Of a stretch of 64,000 nt of DNA, positions 29,392 to 41,300 are shown piece after piece. Origin of the DNA: Thelonectria olida (taxonomy: Eukaryota > Ascomycota > Sordariomycetes > Hypocreales > Nectriaceae); the NCBI GenBank assembly GCA_020736575.1, contig JAGPYM010000001.1, positions 62,001 through 126,000 on the forward strand. The letters are read 5' to 3'. Each line of letters begins with the position of its first letter. Within the stretch, counting starts at the first letter, position 1. The position numbers and the translations under genes were made by a program. The notes beneath the pieces were generated by a model. It was not told the origin of the DNA. It ran no database searches and saw nothing but the letters and a program-made list of their open reading frames with translations.

Positions 29392-32343
29392 ATGATCAAC
29401 GGGGCCGGGAAGCCTTCGGGCCCTCCCTCCTCGGGAGAGCGTCGCCCGTCCGGCCCCGACCCTGACAGCGATGAAGCTGTCGCCTTTCAGAGCGATGAGG
29501 ATGACCTCGGGGATCATGAGACGCTTTGTCGCAACGGGAAGCGCAAACGCCCAGTGTCTGTATCGTAAGTTGGTTTCTTGTTGTCTGCTTTTTCCTTGCA
29601 CCTCTGGTGTTGCACAACCCACCGCATCTCCTCCTTGCATATCAGCGCGTTGCCATTATCTTCCTTTTCACTTCCATCACCATCATCATCGTATTACCCC
29701 GTCATCTGGCTATCATCATGCCTCGATCTGATCCCTCTTGTCCTCCCTCACCTCACTCACCCTCTCCCTCGCCCTCTCCCTCTGAACCCAAGCCCAATCA
29801 GGCCTTTCAACCCAACATCAAATCCGACCCATCTCATCACCTTTCTCTCCCCGTCGCCAACAACAATACCTTCTCCTCTTCCTCCCAGCTCCAAACTAAC
29901 GATAGCATTCCCAGATGCGAGCTGTGCAAGCAGAGAAAGGTAAGGTCCATTAATACGAATACTACAACAACACAAACCCAACCCCACCTGAAATCCTCCA
30001 TCCCAAGGCCAAGAAGCCTCCACCCCCGCATCATTCGCTAACCCGCTCTATCTCCGTTATCAGGTGAAATGCGATCGCGGTCAACCCTCATGTGGTTGGT
30101 GCACTCGCAATGGCGCTGTTTGCGAGTACAAGGAGCGGAAGAAGCCTGGCCTCCGCGCAGGTTATGGAAGAGAGTTGGAGCAACGTCTGGACAAACTCGA
30201 GGAGGTCTTGCGTTCACATGCTGAGATCCTCTCAGCAACTCTCGCCGCCAACACCAATCCTGGGCTTGCAAACAGCATCCGCAACAGCAACCCGAGCCTA
30301 CCCAGCGAACAGGGCAGTACTCCTCGAGACGCCCACATCTTCAGGTCATCAGAGCCGATCCGTACACCTCAGGCTGATACGGCCCTCTTCCTCCAGAAGC
30401 CCAATGGTTCCAGCTTCCACACCAACGGCAACGACTTCGGGGTCCCTCAAACGCCTAGTATCAATGGAGGCTATCAATCCCAAACATCCTTGCCCGCAAT
30501 ATCAGCACCGTCTTCTCAGATGGCGTCAATTCAGCCCAGCGCGGCAGCTCAGGAATACTACGGCTCCGGAAATTCTCCCGTCATACCTTTGTCCTCGGGA
30601 ACTGGTACCACAACTCCTCCTGACCGTGACATGCCACCCTATGACCTTCTCTATGCCCTTGTCGATCTATACTTCAAGCACATCAACACTTGGTGCCCTA
30701 TTCTTCACAGAAAGACGACCCTAGACTGCCTGTTCGGTCCATCTGCACTGGATGAAACAGATCGGATCCTTCTGCACGCCATTGTCGCTACCACAATGCG
30801 ATATTCCACAGACACAAGGTTGACTGAGGAGCGGAGAGCGCATTACCACAAAGTCTCCAAGGAGCGCGTCCTCCTCTACGGCATGGAGAACTCGTCGGTC
30901 AAGTCCTTGCAAGCCCTTGTTATTCTCGCCCTTGATCTCTGTGGTAGCAGCAACGGCCCGCCGGGCTGGAACATCATGGCTCTCATCACTCGGTCTGTTG
31001 TGCAACTTGGCCTCGCTGTTGAAACCACATCCTCGACCGTTTCCCCTCACTACATGTCTATCTACACCCTCCGGGCCATTACCCTATCCGAACCCAAGGA
31101 CTTCATCGAAGAAGAGGCTCGCCGACGGCTATTCTGGATGATTTACTTGTTGGACAGGTATGCCACTATTGCTACCGCCTTCGAATTCGCCCTTGACGAC
31201 AAGGAAATCGACCGTACTCTACCTTGTCGCGATGATCTTTGGATCAAGAACCACAAGGTGGAGACACGATGGTTCAGGACGGAAGACCACCGGGAAGAGT
31301 CTTTGGAGCATGAGCCTGATCACCCGGAGAACTTGGGCGCCTTCGCGCATTACATCGAGATTTTAGGCATCCTGTCCAAGATTCACAAGTTCCTCAAGCA
31401 ACCAGTTGATATCAGCGCTCTAAGCGATGTAGAGAAGTGGCAAATGCGATACAAAGAGCTTGACAACATGCTCACACAGTGGAAGTTTGGACTTCCCGGC
31501 GAATTCGGGAACATGGCCAAGCTCTTTCACCCCGGCAGCAAGAGCATCAACTGCACCTGGGTCATGCTTCATGCTACCTACCACACCGCTGTCATCCGCC
31601 TCCACTCCTCGGCTGCATATCCTACTACCCGATCACCCATCTTCACCCCGTCCTACAGCGCATCTCAAAGGTGCCACAGCGCAGTGGAGAACGTAGCTGC
31701 CCTCGGCGAGTTTGTGGTCAACAATGGCATGCTGGAGAAGCTTGGCCCACCGTTTGCATTCATTCTCTGGGTATCTGCACGTCTTCTTCTCGTTCATGGA
31801 TCTACCATTGAACACAAGCTATCTCCCCAAATTCCATTCTTCGTCGACACCCTCAGGGAGATGGGTCGATACTGGCCCGTCGCGGCAAGATACTGTCAGC
31901 TCCTGCAGAGAGTTCTCGACGAGCACCGAGACAGCGAGCGCCAAGGCGATGGGGTTACTCCGAGCTCAGTCAAGATTCTGTCGGATATGCGCCGGACGGC
32001 ATTCGATCTCGACTTCCTCATCTCGCGGCAACCCAAGCAAGGTGGCTCGGCTCTCAGCAGACTCCCCAGCGTCACACCAGCTCGAACGCCCGCTCCCAAC
32101 GAGCTCGAGTATCTGGATGTGTTTGACTTCTTCAACGTTCCTCGTCTACCAGTGGGTGGCGAAAACATAGCCGGAATCAACCACGCCCAACCGCCTTCGA
32201 ACGGCGATATGGAAATGGCCAATGGCAACAGCTCAGAGCTAACGGTTCCGAACGAGTTTAACATTACCAATTTCATGGTTGACGCCAATAGTGATTGGCT
32301 GTTTAAGCAAGAGGGAGGAACGAAGTTCATGGCGGCCAGTTAG
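29392..32343 (+). CDS. Zn2Cys6 fungal-specific transcription factor
   Basis: Three exons: 29392-29564, a 25-nt exon 29915-29939, and 30064-32343. Introns are 350 nt (CTAAC branch, CCCAG acceptor) and 124 nt. The product is 825 aa. The N-terminus is acidic (PDPDSDEAVAFQSDEDDLGD), followed by basic GKRKRPVSVS. The zinc cluster begins at Cys59 with spacing C-X2-C-X6-C-X6-C-X2-C-X6-C, and a linker (KKPGLRAGYG) and coiled coil (ELEQRLDKLEEVLRSH) follow for dimerisation. The middle contains the fungal-specific regulatory domain, with the conserved EEARRRLFWMIYLLDRYATI element. The C-terminus has an acidic DVFDFFNV segment. It diverges from the rhamnonate dehydratase gene. Control of L-rhamnose genes (the role of RhaR/TRC1 in other fungi) is inferred from position only. 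A second in-frame ATG within intron 1 gives an alternative N-terminus. Confidence 0.88.
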
Positions 32344-32745
32344 GATTTGGACCATTGGATGTTTAATACGATATTGACACAAGGATTGGGAGGGAAGTCT
32401 GCTGTTTGTATACCCACAACACGATTCTTGGTTACTGGAGTTTTGGTACAAAAGCCTCGCGGATACGGTCCGGGGGGCCGCTTGTATAATATTACGCACG
32501 CGAAAGGAATGCGTGTATTGATGACATGATGTTGGTCTCTGTCTGCTGGATTCACTGCCTTGTTCTTGGCTCAGGTGATGACTGCAACCCATCAACTTGA
32601 TAATAATATTACATACCTACCATGAGGCATGACCTATTTGTGAGATGGAGAGTGTCGCATGAATGTAGAAGATTATGATTATACCTCGTTGACATCGTTT
32701 TTTAGCCAACTCGCTCCTCTCCCTTTACACAATCACTCTCGTCTC
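32344..32745. other. Intergenic, convergent 3' ends
   Basis: This 402-bp interval lies between the convergent transcription-factor and GH114 stops. Only 3' UTR sequence is expected, and nothing else is seen. Confidence 0.65.
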
Positions 32746-33864
32746 TTACGATCCTTGATTCGTATCCGTCGTGTACGTCTGGGTATCGCCGCAATACTCA
32801 ACCCAGCCGTCAAGATTCATCTTCTTAATCACCTTGCTAAAACCCTTACTCCCGCTCGCGTCCCCCTCGGTGTTGCAGATGACTTTTTTCTCCGAGTCTT
32901 TCACCTTGGGCGCGTCGTCGGGGTACTCGATGTTGAAGACGGGCTTGTTGTCGTCGATAAAGGGCGAGAAGGTGTCGCATTCGCCGTACTGGATGCACTG
33001 CTCGTTGACGGAAAAGTGCACATAGGAGAGGACTGAGGAGATGATGCCGCCGGCGTTTTTGAGACCGGTCGACATGTTGTACTTGGCAGCTTCGTCGGAG
33101 AGAAACTTCATGTACGAGATGGAGTCAGCGGATGTCAGGTCGAGGCCGTTTTTATTTGCCTGTTACAGTCAGCATGTCATCCCAAAGGTGTGAGTACGTT
33201 AGGTGAGAGAACTCACATAACCGTCAACATTGTCAGGATCGATAGCGTGACATCCCTTGTCGCTCGCAAGCTTGATCCGCTTCCTCATAATGTTGCGCAC
33301 CGACGGACTCGAAATGTTCAGCCACTTCTCGCCGGCCCAGCCGTCCAGGCCCTTTCCGAGATCCTTCTTGTCAAAGTCGCCAGCATCGTCACGCCAGTCC
33401 TCCCAGGAGCCGGCACTGAAATAGCAGATGACGTGCTTGCCGGCGTCGCGCAGGGCGGAAAAGGTCGAGGCGTCGTTTTCGTAGAGATCCAGGTCCCAGA
33501 TGTCGACGTCGGGCTCGAGGTCGGACGTGGTGTCGTTGGAGCCGAGGGCGATGGGGTACTTGAGGATGATTTGCCACGAGGCGCCGACTTTGGGCTTCCA
33601 CAGGCTTGTGTTGTTTGCTGCCAAGGAAGCGTCGTCATTGTCGCTGCCGCTGTTGTCGCTCTGGCTGTTGTCGCTGTCGCCATCGTCGCCGCCCTTGTTG
33701 CGCGTGAGGCCAACGCCCAGGCCAACTGCTAGACCGATGACGACGACCAGGGCGACGCCAACGAGGGTGAGCTTCTTCCATCGCGGCCATGGGGCTTTGG
33801 TGTTTCCAGTGGCTGCAGCGGCTTTGGAGTCGGCCACGGCGCCGGGCTGGGAGTCAGTTGCCAT
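32746..33864 (-). CDS. Membrane-anchored GH114 glycosidase (endo-alpha-1,4-polygalactosaminidase family)
   Basis: Two exons on the minus strand, 33864-33217 and 33159-32746, with a 57-nt phase-0 intron (GTGAGT...AACAG). The product is 353 aa. A short cytosolic N-terminus ends in WPRWKK and is followed by a membrane span (LTLVGVALVVVIGLAVGLGV, about 32-52) without a cleavage motif. A Ser/Asp/Asn-rich linker leads to the catalytic domain. TIM-barrel landmarks of GH114 are WQIILKYPI, DVDIWDLDLYEN, KHVICYFSAGSWEDWR, CHAIDPDNVDGY and GLKNAGGI. The orientation is type II: catalytic domain outside the cell or in the secretory lumen. Family members cleave alpha-1,4-linked polygalactosamine, relevant to galactosaminogalactan in fungal walls and matrices. 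Substrate specificity here is inferred. Confidence 0.88.
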
Positions 33865-35425
33865 GTGAATGGATGTCTTTGATGAGTTGGGTAAATGGTG
33901 ATGAAACGAACCAACACTCGGACAAATGACGATGAAGAAATAGACGAGTCGTACAAGAAACCATTGTCTGAATTCTCACAAACCGAAGGATCGAAACTCC
34001 GCCTCAGGGCTGCCTCCCGGTCAGTCGCAAAGGGTCTAGAGGGGAGGAGTTGTTTGTGATGCAACACCATCAAACGAAGGGAAGAGGGCGCAGCAGCGAT
34101 CCTGATGAATGGAAACAAAAAGTGGGGGAATGAATCGTAAATCAAAGTGCATCTGCGTTTCTCAAATGGTTTCTGATCCTTTGCGAGATCCAGAACGGCC
34201 TCATGTCGATGCGTGTGGAGTTTTATTCACGTACAAGTTATTCATAGAACATGTTGAGACACATGCGGCATCTCCCGTCTCGACCAGTCTCTGCGAAAAA
34301 AAAAGTCACCCATGATCGATCCATTGTTTCGCTGGACTGCGGATAGATCGGCATCAATTTTACGATGAGTCTGGGCGCAGCCGTTGGTTGGCAGATGAAT
34401 AACTACTAGTAATTACTTACCTAGTAGGTAGTTTGTTCATAAAGGCTGGGCACCTGAAGGGCACATGAACATGGCGCAGGGAATCCACTCCTCCTCCTTT
34501 TCAGCTGGACAGGCAAAAACAAATGAGCATGGGCTTGAGTAGAGAGGGCAGTTAGTCGGAGAGTTCTTATAGATGTCCCTACATGAGGCTCTGTTGATAC
34601 ATGCCCTCACGATATCTGCACAAAGTACTAATCAGGCAATTGAAGCGTGACCTGGGGGCGTAAATGGAAGCACATCCGTCCAAGCATGTATCTACCTCGA
34701 TCTATCATTCACGGCCCGGTGACCCGACAAAGAACGTCTCTTTTACCCTAAAACTCATCAATTCTGGCTAGACGTGCATGCATCGAGACAACCAAAGACT
34801 CGGGAATATAGGGTGCATACATAGGTAGGTTGCCATGTTCCCAACCGAAGATGTTAAGCCTTTCAATCACCATGGCCCAAACAAGCTGATGAAGACACTT
34901 TGATAGATAGACATATGTATTCGTGCTTTGTGCTTGCAACCAGACGGCCCTTGTTGTTCCCCTGTCATCCACAAGACTATTCGTAGATCCAGATCTGCAG
35001 CTCCCATTACGCTTATTCGTAACACCACCTTCTAAGTGAGCGGTCCCCCATCAACCAACCTGCGAATACCTTCACCAATACGTTCTTCGAGTCCATCCCC
35101 AATCATACAAGTGTTCAGCCCATTTTCCCAGAGAGTGGTGCCACTCAGCCTCGCTTTTCCCACATGAAACCCGAGCCCTTCATCTTTTCCCGTCCGGATC
35201 CCCCAGCCGAAATGTCCCCTCGTCTGCGCTCATGGCTCCCAAAAGGGAAATCCGGAGCTTCAACCGTCCGATGAGGACAACAACGCAATCCGTCTTTTTG
35301 GACAGCCTGGCTTCGCAAGGCGGCATTATTTATTCGAGCGTATGAGACCACTGTCTTTTGTTCTCTGGTCTCTCATTCTCAAATTTTCCCCATCTCCAAG
35401 CTCCCTCTGTACCTAGTTCCGCGTC
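33865..35425. other. Intergenic, divergent promoters (1.6 kb)
   Basis: No supported gene. It holds promoters of the GH114 gene (minus) and the KDEL protein gene (plus). A CCTA/TAGG-type palindromic stretch (TTACCTAGTAGGTAG) occurs at about 34417-34431. Confidence 0.55.
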
Positions 35426-36243
35426 ATGAAGCTCACTCCAGCCTCGCTTCTGCTTCTGTCGGCCGCTGGGGCATCCCACGCCTTCAACTTCAAGAAACAA
35501 GTTCCTCCAGACTTTGTCGAAAACTTTGACTGGAAAGACCCCTTCCAGTTAAAAGCCCTCGCATCATTCGACGCATCATGTGAATCCTCAGCCAGCTTCG
35601 CCGCCCTCGAGTACACCCTTCACAACCTGATGGACCCTCACCCCGATGGCCTCAAACCTTGGGCCACCGGCCTCAAGGAAGTCTTCTCTGGGAAAGAGTA
35701 CCCCGGCGGCTGGGCAGGCTTGGATCGCCACCTTCACGACCGCAGCCTGTTGCTGATGGACTACGACAAGATTCCCGTCCTGGTGCGCGAGTGGATCGAA
35801 GAGCAGGAAAGGACCGATGGCAAAGGCAAGGCCCTATTTGCCATTTTTGATAAGCCGAAGAAGGAAGGACATGAAATCAAGTCTGTTGTCAAGTTTCCTA
35901 GCGAGGACAAGATTGATCGGTCGCAAGATGCACAAAAGGTTGCCATTTTTGCGCCAGGCGCTCTGTACCCCGTTCTCCCTCTATGGGCTGCCGAGGGAAG
36001 CGAGTGTAAGGGTCAGTATCTCACCAAGCCATCGCCAGGGCGTTATACTAATCCATGTTGATAGACGCTCTATTGGACCTGGCCAGGTACAAACCCACGC
36101 CAGCGGACGGAGGCGTTGTTGCGTGGGTTACTCACACGAAACCTGAGGAGAAGCAGATGGAACTCAGCATCAAGGTCCAGTCGCTCAAGACAAAGGCGAA
36201 GGGACAACAGGCAGAGAAGACGGCTTCAAAGGATGAGCTATAG
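35426..36243 (+). CDS. Uncharacterised ER-resident protein with signal peptide and C-terminal KDEL
   Basis: Two exons, 35426-36011 and 36065-36243, with a 53-nt intron (GTCAGT donor, TACTAATCC branch, GATAG acceptor). The product is 254 aa. The N-terminus MKLTPASLLLLSAAGASHAF is a typical signal peptide. The last four residues are K-D-E-L immediately before the stop, the ER-retrieval signal read by Erd2-type receptors. There is no membrane span after the signal. The mature region is Lys/Glu/Asp-rich with two or more Trp-containing segments (FDWKDPFQLKALASFD; PGGWAGLDRHLHDRS). I do not recognise a domain. A soluble ER-lumen role is a direct inference from the two targeting signals; the molecular function is unknown. 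Confidence 0.85.
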
Positions 36244-37352
36244 TCGCTGGAAAGGTGCCAGGGCAACTTGTAGAGCAATACACTCACAGGCTAGGATGGT
36301 TCGAGCCGCTGTCAATGGGAGCTATTCGAGCACATTGCCATATTTCACCCGTTTTGAAGTTGTAAAATTCGGTTCCAGCATATTTTCACTCGTCAATCAT
36401 TGACTGACTTAATAGAGTTAGTTCTTCGGAGGTTTGCGGTGATTGGCGACCTCACGAACGCCAAGTAAAAGACGATGCCCCAAATGGGAAATTTTGCTCT
36501 GTGCAAGTCAATCTTGTCTTGGAAACCCGCAACGGCAGGGATATCAAATACCTTGTACTAACAATCTTCAAGGAAATGGCTGGTGCATCCGTACCAAGAC
36601 AGCCGTGTCAGACACGAGACAAGCTGCAACCAAGTAAGCTAATCCCAATCCATTGGGGGGAGGGGGCCCGCCAACGAACCAGGCTTGAATCAGCACTGCC
36701 CACGCCATCAGCCCCATTGACGATGGAAGCAATCAGGCTAAGCCCGTCAATGATGATTCAAAGCGGTGGTTGAGTGCCGACCAGCTCGGCTTGTCCCGTG
36801 GGACAGGAGGCCACGCTTGCATGAGGATTGAGGGGTACGTTAACAAAAGAGACGCCTATCTCTCCATAATCAGAGGCAATAGTAAAGAGTAAAGGTGACC
36901 ACATGTGTTTGTCTCTCGTCCATCTCTCACATCTCAATTCTGTATCTGCCTCCGTATCTGTAAGGAATTGGCGGCTGCACGCGTCCGAAAAGAGGCAGCT
37001 AACCGGGGCCCCGGATGCGGAGCGAATTTTAGCTAATGATTAGCCACGGACAAGGCGCAAGACCAAATTATCAACCACCGCAGCAACGATGGCCAGTCAA
37101 CCAGTCGATGAGTGAACGATCCACTTGTGGATGGTCACAAGAACTGCACGAGCTTTCACGGCATGCAGGGACTCACTGGTTTGTGAATAAAACGATAGGA
37201 GGCGAAGACTAATGGCGGTGGCCGACGGAGCTCCAACTCGGCTTGTTTGTCTGACTAGCACCTCCAAGAAAAAAAGAGAAAAAAGGACGAAAAATCTCAC
37301 GTCAACTGATCAATAGCTTCAGTAACAAAAGCAGCATCTTCTCTGATGCACC

Positions 37353-37383
<31 letters not shown>

Positions 37384-38383
37384 GATGGGTGCGGTGAGTT
37401 TCTCGACAATTCCGCAATCAGGCCAGCACCGCAGCCATGGATGGTCGTTGCCGTGGCTTGAAGGACCAAAATAGAGGGGCGGGAAGAAGATGCAATGGAG
37501 CAGACGGAATAGGGAGGTGACTGCCCGATGTTGACTCATGAATGGATTGGATGGGCAATGATAGCGTGCTGTTGCGTCTTCCCTTCACCGATGTGCCATA
37601 TACGAAGCCGTTGGGGCTGGCTGGGGTGTTGATTTGACATCATGGCGTCTCCGTGTGCGTCTTTGTTCGAAAGCGGATAGAGGAAAAGCAAGGCTGGTCG
37701 CCCGTCTGTCTGTCAGCCAAACACCGTTGCCCTCTCCGTCGTCTACTTGAAGATATCCTTTTGCGTGGTTGTTTGATAGCGACAGCTTGCTGCAGGTACG
37801 TGCATCTCTTACGAAATGTTCGTAGATGCCCAACAGTTGCCAGCCAGCGTATCTGTCTGTCATAGCGACGTACCTCCAATGTAGTCGGTCTACAAAGTAC
37901 GCATCATCAACAGTTCATAATTCGTTTACCCCCCTACGCCTACGTTTAACTTCCATCTTCTTCTCTTCTTCTTCTCTTCCTCCTCCTCCAAACCGTGCTT
38001 CTTCCATCTTGTCTCGTTTTATCCGATAAGGTAGGTAGGTAATTAGTGATACCCAAAGAACGAAGTACCTGCAAGAAGTCGGTGTCGGTTTTGGCCCTTT
38101 AGCGAACCATCTTTAATTTCGGGTTACCCCCCCAGCAGCCTGACCGACCGAAGGCGCCAGGCCAGATCAGATCAGTTCTTCCTTTCCCAACCATCTTTTT
38201 CCATCCATCCCATCCGATTCTCCTACGTGCCACCACAACCAACGCACACTCCGTTCTCAACACAGAGCTTCCATCCGTACTTGACCGTCTCGACATCATC
38301 GCCATCTTCCGTCTCCTATCATCGATTTCCTCCTCCTCCATCGCCTCTCCTCCGATTCCAACACATCTCGTCACACATTAGCA
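36244..38383. other. Intergenic (2.1 kb)
   Basis: No supported gene. It contains a run of 28 adenines (37353-37380). The last 450 bp are pyrimidine-rich on the plus strand, the leader and promoter of the CBM48 gene, and include GGTAGGTAGGTAA near 38030. Confidence 0.6.
37353..37380 (+). repeat. Poly(A) tract, 28 nt
   Basis: An uninterrupted run of 28 A bases. I see no target-site duplication or element body next to it, so a plain mononucleotide repeat is the simplest reading. Its length may vary between isolates or reflect sequencing error. Confidence 0.9.
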
Positions 38384-41300
38384 ATGGGAAGCTATACGTT
38401 CAAATGGTATGTCTCCATCCAATTTATCCTCCCGAGACCATGGGAGAAGAGCTATCGTCGCAACCTATATCGTGGGTGTCCACGCGATCAGAGCTGTCTC
38501 GAGCTATGACTTTCCCATTCCCAACCACCCCTCCCTCAATCCATGGATCATCATGCCATGGGGGTTCACCGTTATTGTCGCACTCTGACGATAGCGTCTC
38601 TGTCTCAGACATGCAGCATCCAAGCTAACCCCAAGTTTTTTTCTTCACATAGGGAACACGCCGCCGAGGAGGTCTACGTAACAGGAACCTTCGACGACTG
38701 GACAAAGAGCGTCAAGCTCGACAAGATCGGTGACGTTTTCCAAAAGACGGTCGAGCTCCCCGACGCTTCACGAAAGATTTACTACAAGGTGCGCGCGTGT
38801 GTGCGGTAGAGCTCCATGGCTCTCCCGTTTTCTTTTTCATTTGTTTGGTCACGTTGGGAATAATTTTACCCATTTCCTTACACCGTATTGCCCCAATGGT
38901 TCAAGCAAGCTCTGCATCAAATGCTTTGCTGTCATTGCCAGCTGTCGTTTTGCCCCTCCTCCACTTCCCTTCGCGCCCAGAAACGAAAGAAGAAAAGAAA
39001 GAAAAAAACAGCTCCGACATGCATCCGTTTGGCGCTTGTGCCGCCGGCCTCAATCACTCGCATCGCTTGCACATCATCTTCTGGCTGGTGATTGATCGAA
39101 TTGCGTTGATCACTGGACGATGCCTGCGCGCGATGACATCCGTGCTTTTTTTCCCCTTCTATTCGTACCTTGCGCCGCATATCCATCCATTCTCCATCGC
39201 GCATCATTCTGCAGCAGAGACAGGGCAGCTTGCCTGTCGCTCTTCATCTTAGCCTAACTGGTTACGGCGCAACGGCGGTGCCTCTCGTCATCCCAATATC
39301 CCAGTCTGCCCTACTGCCTGGCCCTTGTCTGCCCCGCAGAAAAGCTCATTTCGAGCTGCGGAAGAGAGAAGAAGAAAAAAGAGGTCATTGCTGGGATTGC
39401 GCATGTCTCCAGGCCCTTGTTGGGTGTCGTCATGTCATGACCCGCCGGACTTTTCTGCCGACGGTGTGCGAACCAACCAGCGTCCCACACCAAAAAGGTC
39501 CCCAAAGGTTACCCCCCCCCCCTCGCAGTCCTGGTCGGGGTCGGTATGACGCAAATTGGGGGTCGCCCGCCCAAGGCAACGCTGGAATGCGTTAGTGGGC
39601 TGAAGGCGGTGAGAATTCTCGTTGGCTCCTCAGCCCATCGCAATCCCACAGCCAAGGTTGCCCATCAGGCCAGTACGAGTACATCCGGGCCTGGTTGGCT
39701 GGAGACCGTGCCTTTTGGCGCCTCCGCCATGGCGCTGTTCGCGACCCCAAGTGGGATTGCAAAAGTCAGAAGGCTGAAAGTGAACGAGGGGCTTCGACGC
39801 TAGTGGTGTTGCGCTACCCTTAATACAATCATGTCTCCCTCGCCCTCCCTCTTTCCCCTCCCCCCGCCCCCTCCGGTTCTCCCTTCTCTTCGTCCATCAC
39901 TGTCCTGACACCAATTGCTGCCCGAATCCCTGTACAGCCGCTCACATCTACATACAGTTCGTCGTCAACAACGATTGGGTCGTCAACGAGTCCGCGCCCA
40001 AGGAGCCTGATCACGAGGGCAACATCAACAACTTCCTCACGCCTGAACAAATCGTTCCCGCGGCCTCTGCCTCAACCATCAACACCGTCACCCCTAACTC
40101 TACTACCGCCGCCATGGCTGCTGTGCAACCTGTTGAATCCAAAGTTCTCGACGAGAAGGTAGCCGAGAAGCCTCTCGAGACCCCCGCCGAGACCAAACCA
40201 GTAGAGGAATCGTTCAACGAGAAGGCATCTGAAGCCGATTTGCCCAAGGAGACCCCCTCAGACATTCCTGGGGGTTTCCCAGCCACTCCTGCTACCGAGC
40301 TCGACAAGCCCATTAGCATCAACCCTCTGCCCGCATCCGAGGGTCTCGTGAACCCCATCACCCTCCAGCCCGGTGAGAAGATCCCCGAGAGCATCACTAC
40401 TCAGAGCACCGACAAGTACGTCAAACTTGACAAGGAGTCGTACGAGAAGAGTGACGCCCTCCCCGGCTTCGAGACCGAGCAGCTGCCCCCAGTCTCCAGC
40501 AACACTATTCCTGAATCCAGCCTCCCCATCCTAGGTGACAACATTGCCACCCTCTCCAGCGTAGCCCCCACCTCTACCACGGCCGCTCTGGCTGCTGAGG
40601 TTCCTCTCGAGACCAAGGCCCCTACTGAAGTGCCCGAGGTTGTCAAGGAGAGCCAGGAGCAGGCTCAAGTCTCACCCGAGGCCAGCGCTGTGCCCGCTGA
40701 GGTTCGGGAGAAGGCCAAGCTTGAGGAGGAGCTGAAGGAGACCGTTCCTCCTGCTGTCGTCACCTCGGATGATAACGTGGTTGCCCAGAAGGAAGCTGAG
40801 AAGGCGGAGGGTGTCACAGAAGGTGGCCTTGCTGCTATTGCTGCCACCGCTGGTGGTGCCATCATTGCCGCTGGCCTCGTAGCCAAGGAGACTATTGGCG
40901 AGCAGGCTGCTCCCTATGTTGCAAAGGCTGTTGAGGCCATTCCCGATTCCGTCAAGGAGCAGCTGCCCGCTCCTGCCCAAGACGCTTTGGTCACTGAGGC
41001 CAAGGAAGTGAAAGAGGAGGAGGTGTCTTCCGAAGTCCCTCCTGAAGTTAAGGAGTCCATCGTCGAAGCCGGAAAGAGTCCCGAGGCTGCTGCCAACACC
41101 GATGCCGTCGAGGATAAGAAGGCTGTCGAGTCCGAGTTGCTGAAGGAGGTCACGCCTGTCCCTGCCGTGACCGATACCAAGGCTGAGGAGGTTGCCCCTG
41201 CGGTCCCTGCTGAGGTTAAGGAGTCAATCGTTGAGGCTGGTAAGAGCCCTGAGGCTGCTTCCAACACCGAGGCCGTTGAGGACAAGAAGGCTGTCGAGTC

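Noticed and set aside
37353..37380. Poly(A) run as the tail of a LINE-like insertion
   Set aside because: No target-site duplication and no reverse-transcriptase or element sequence upstream.
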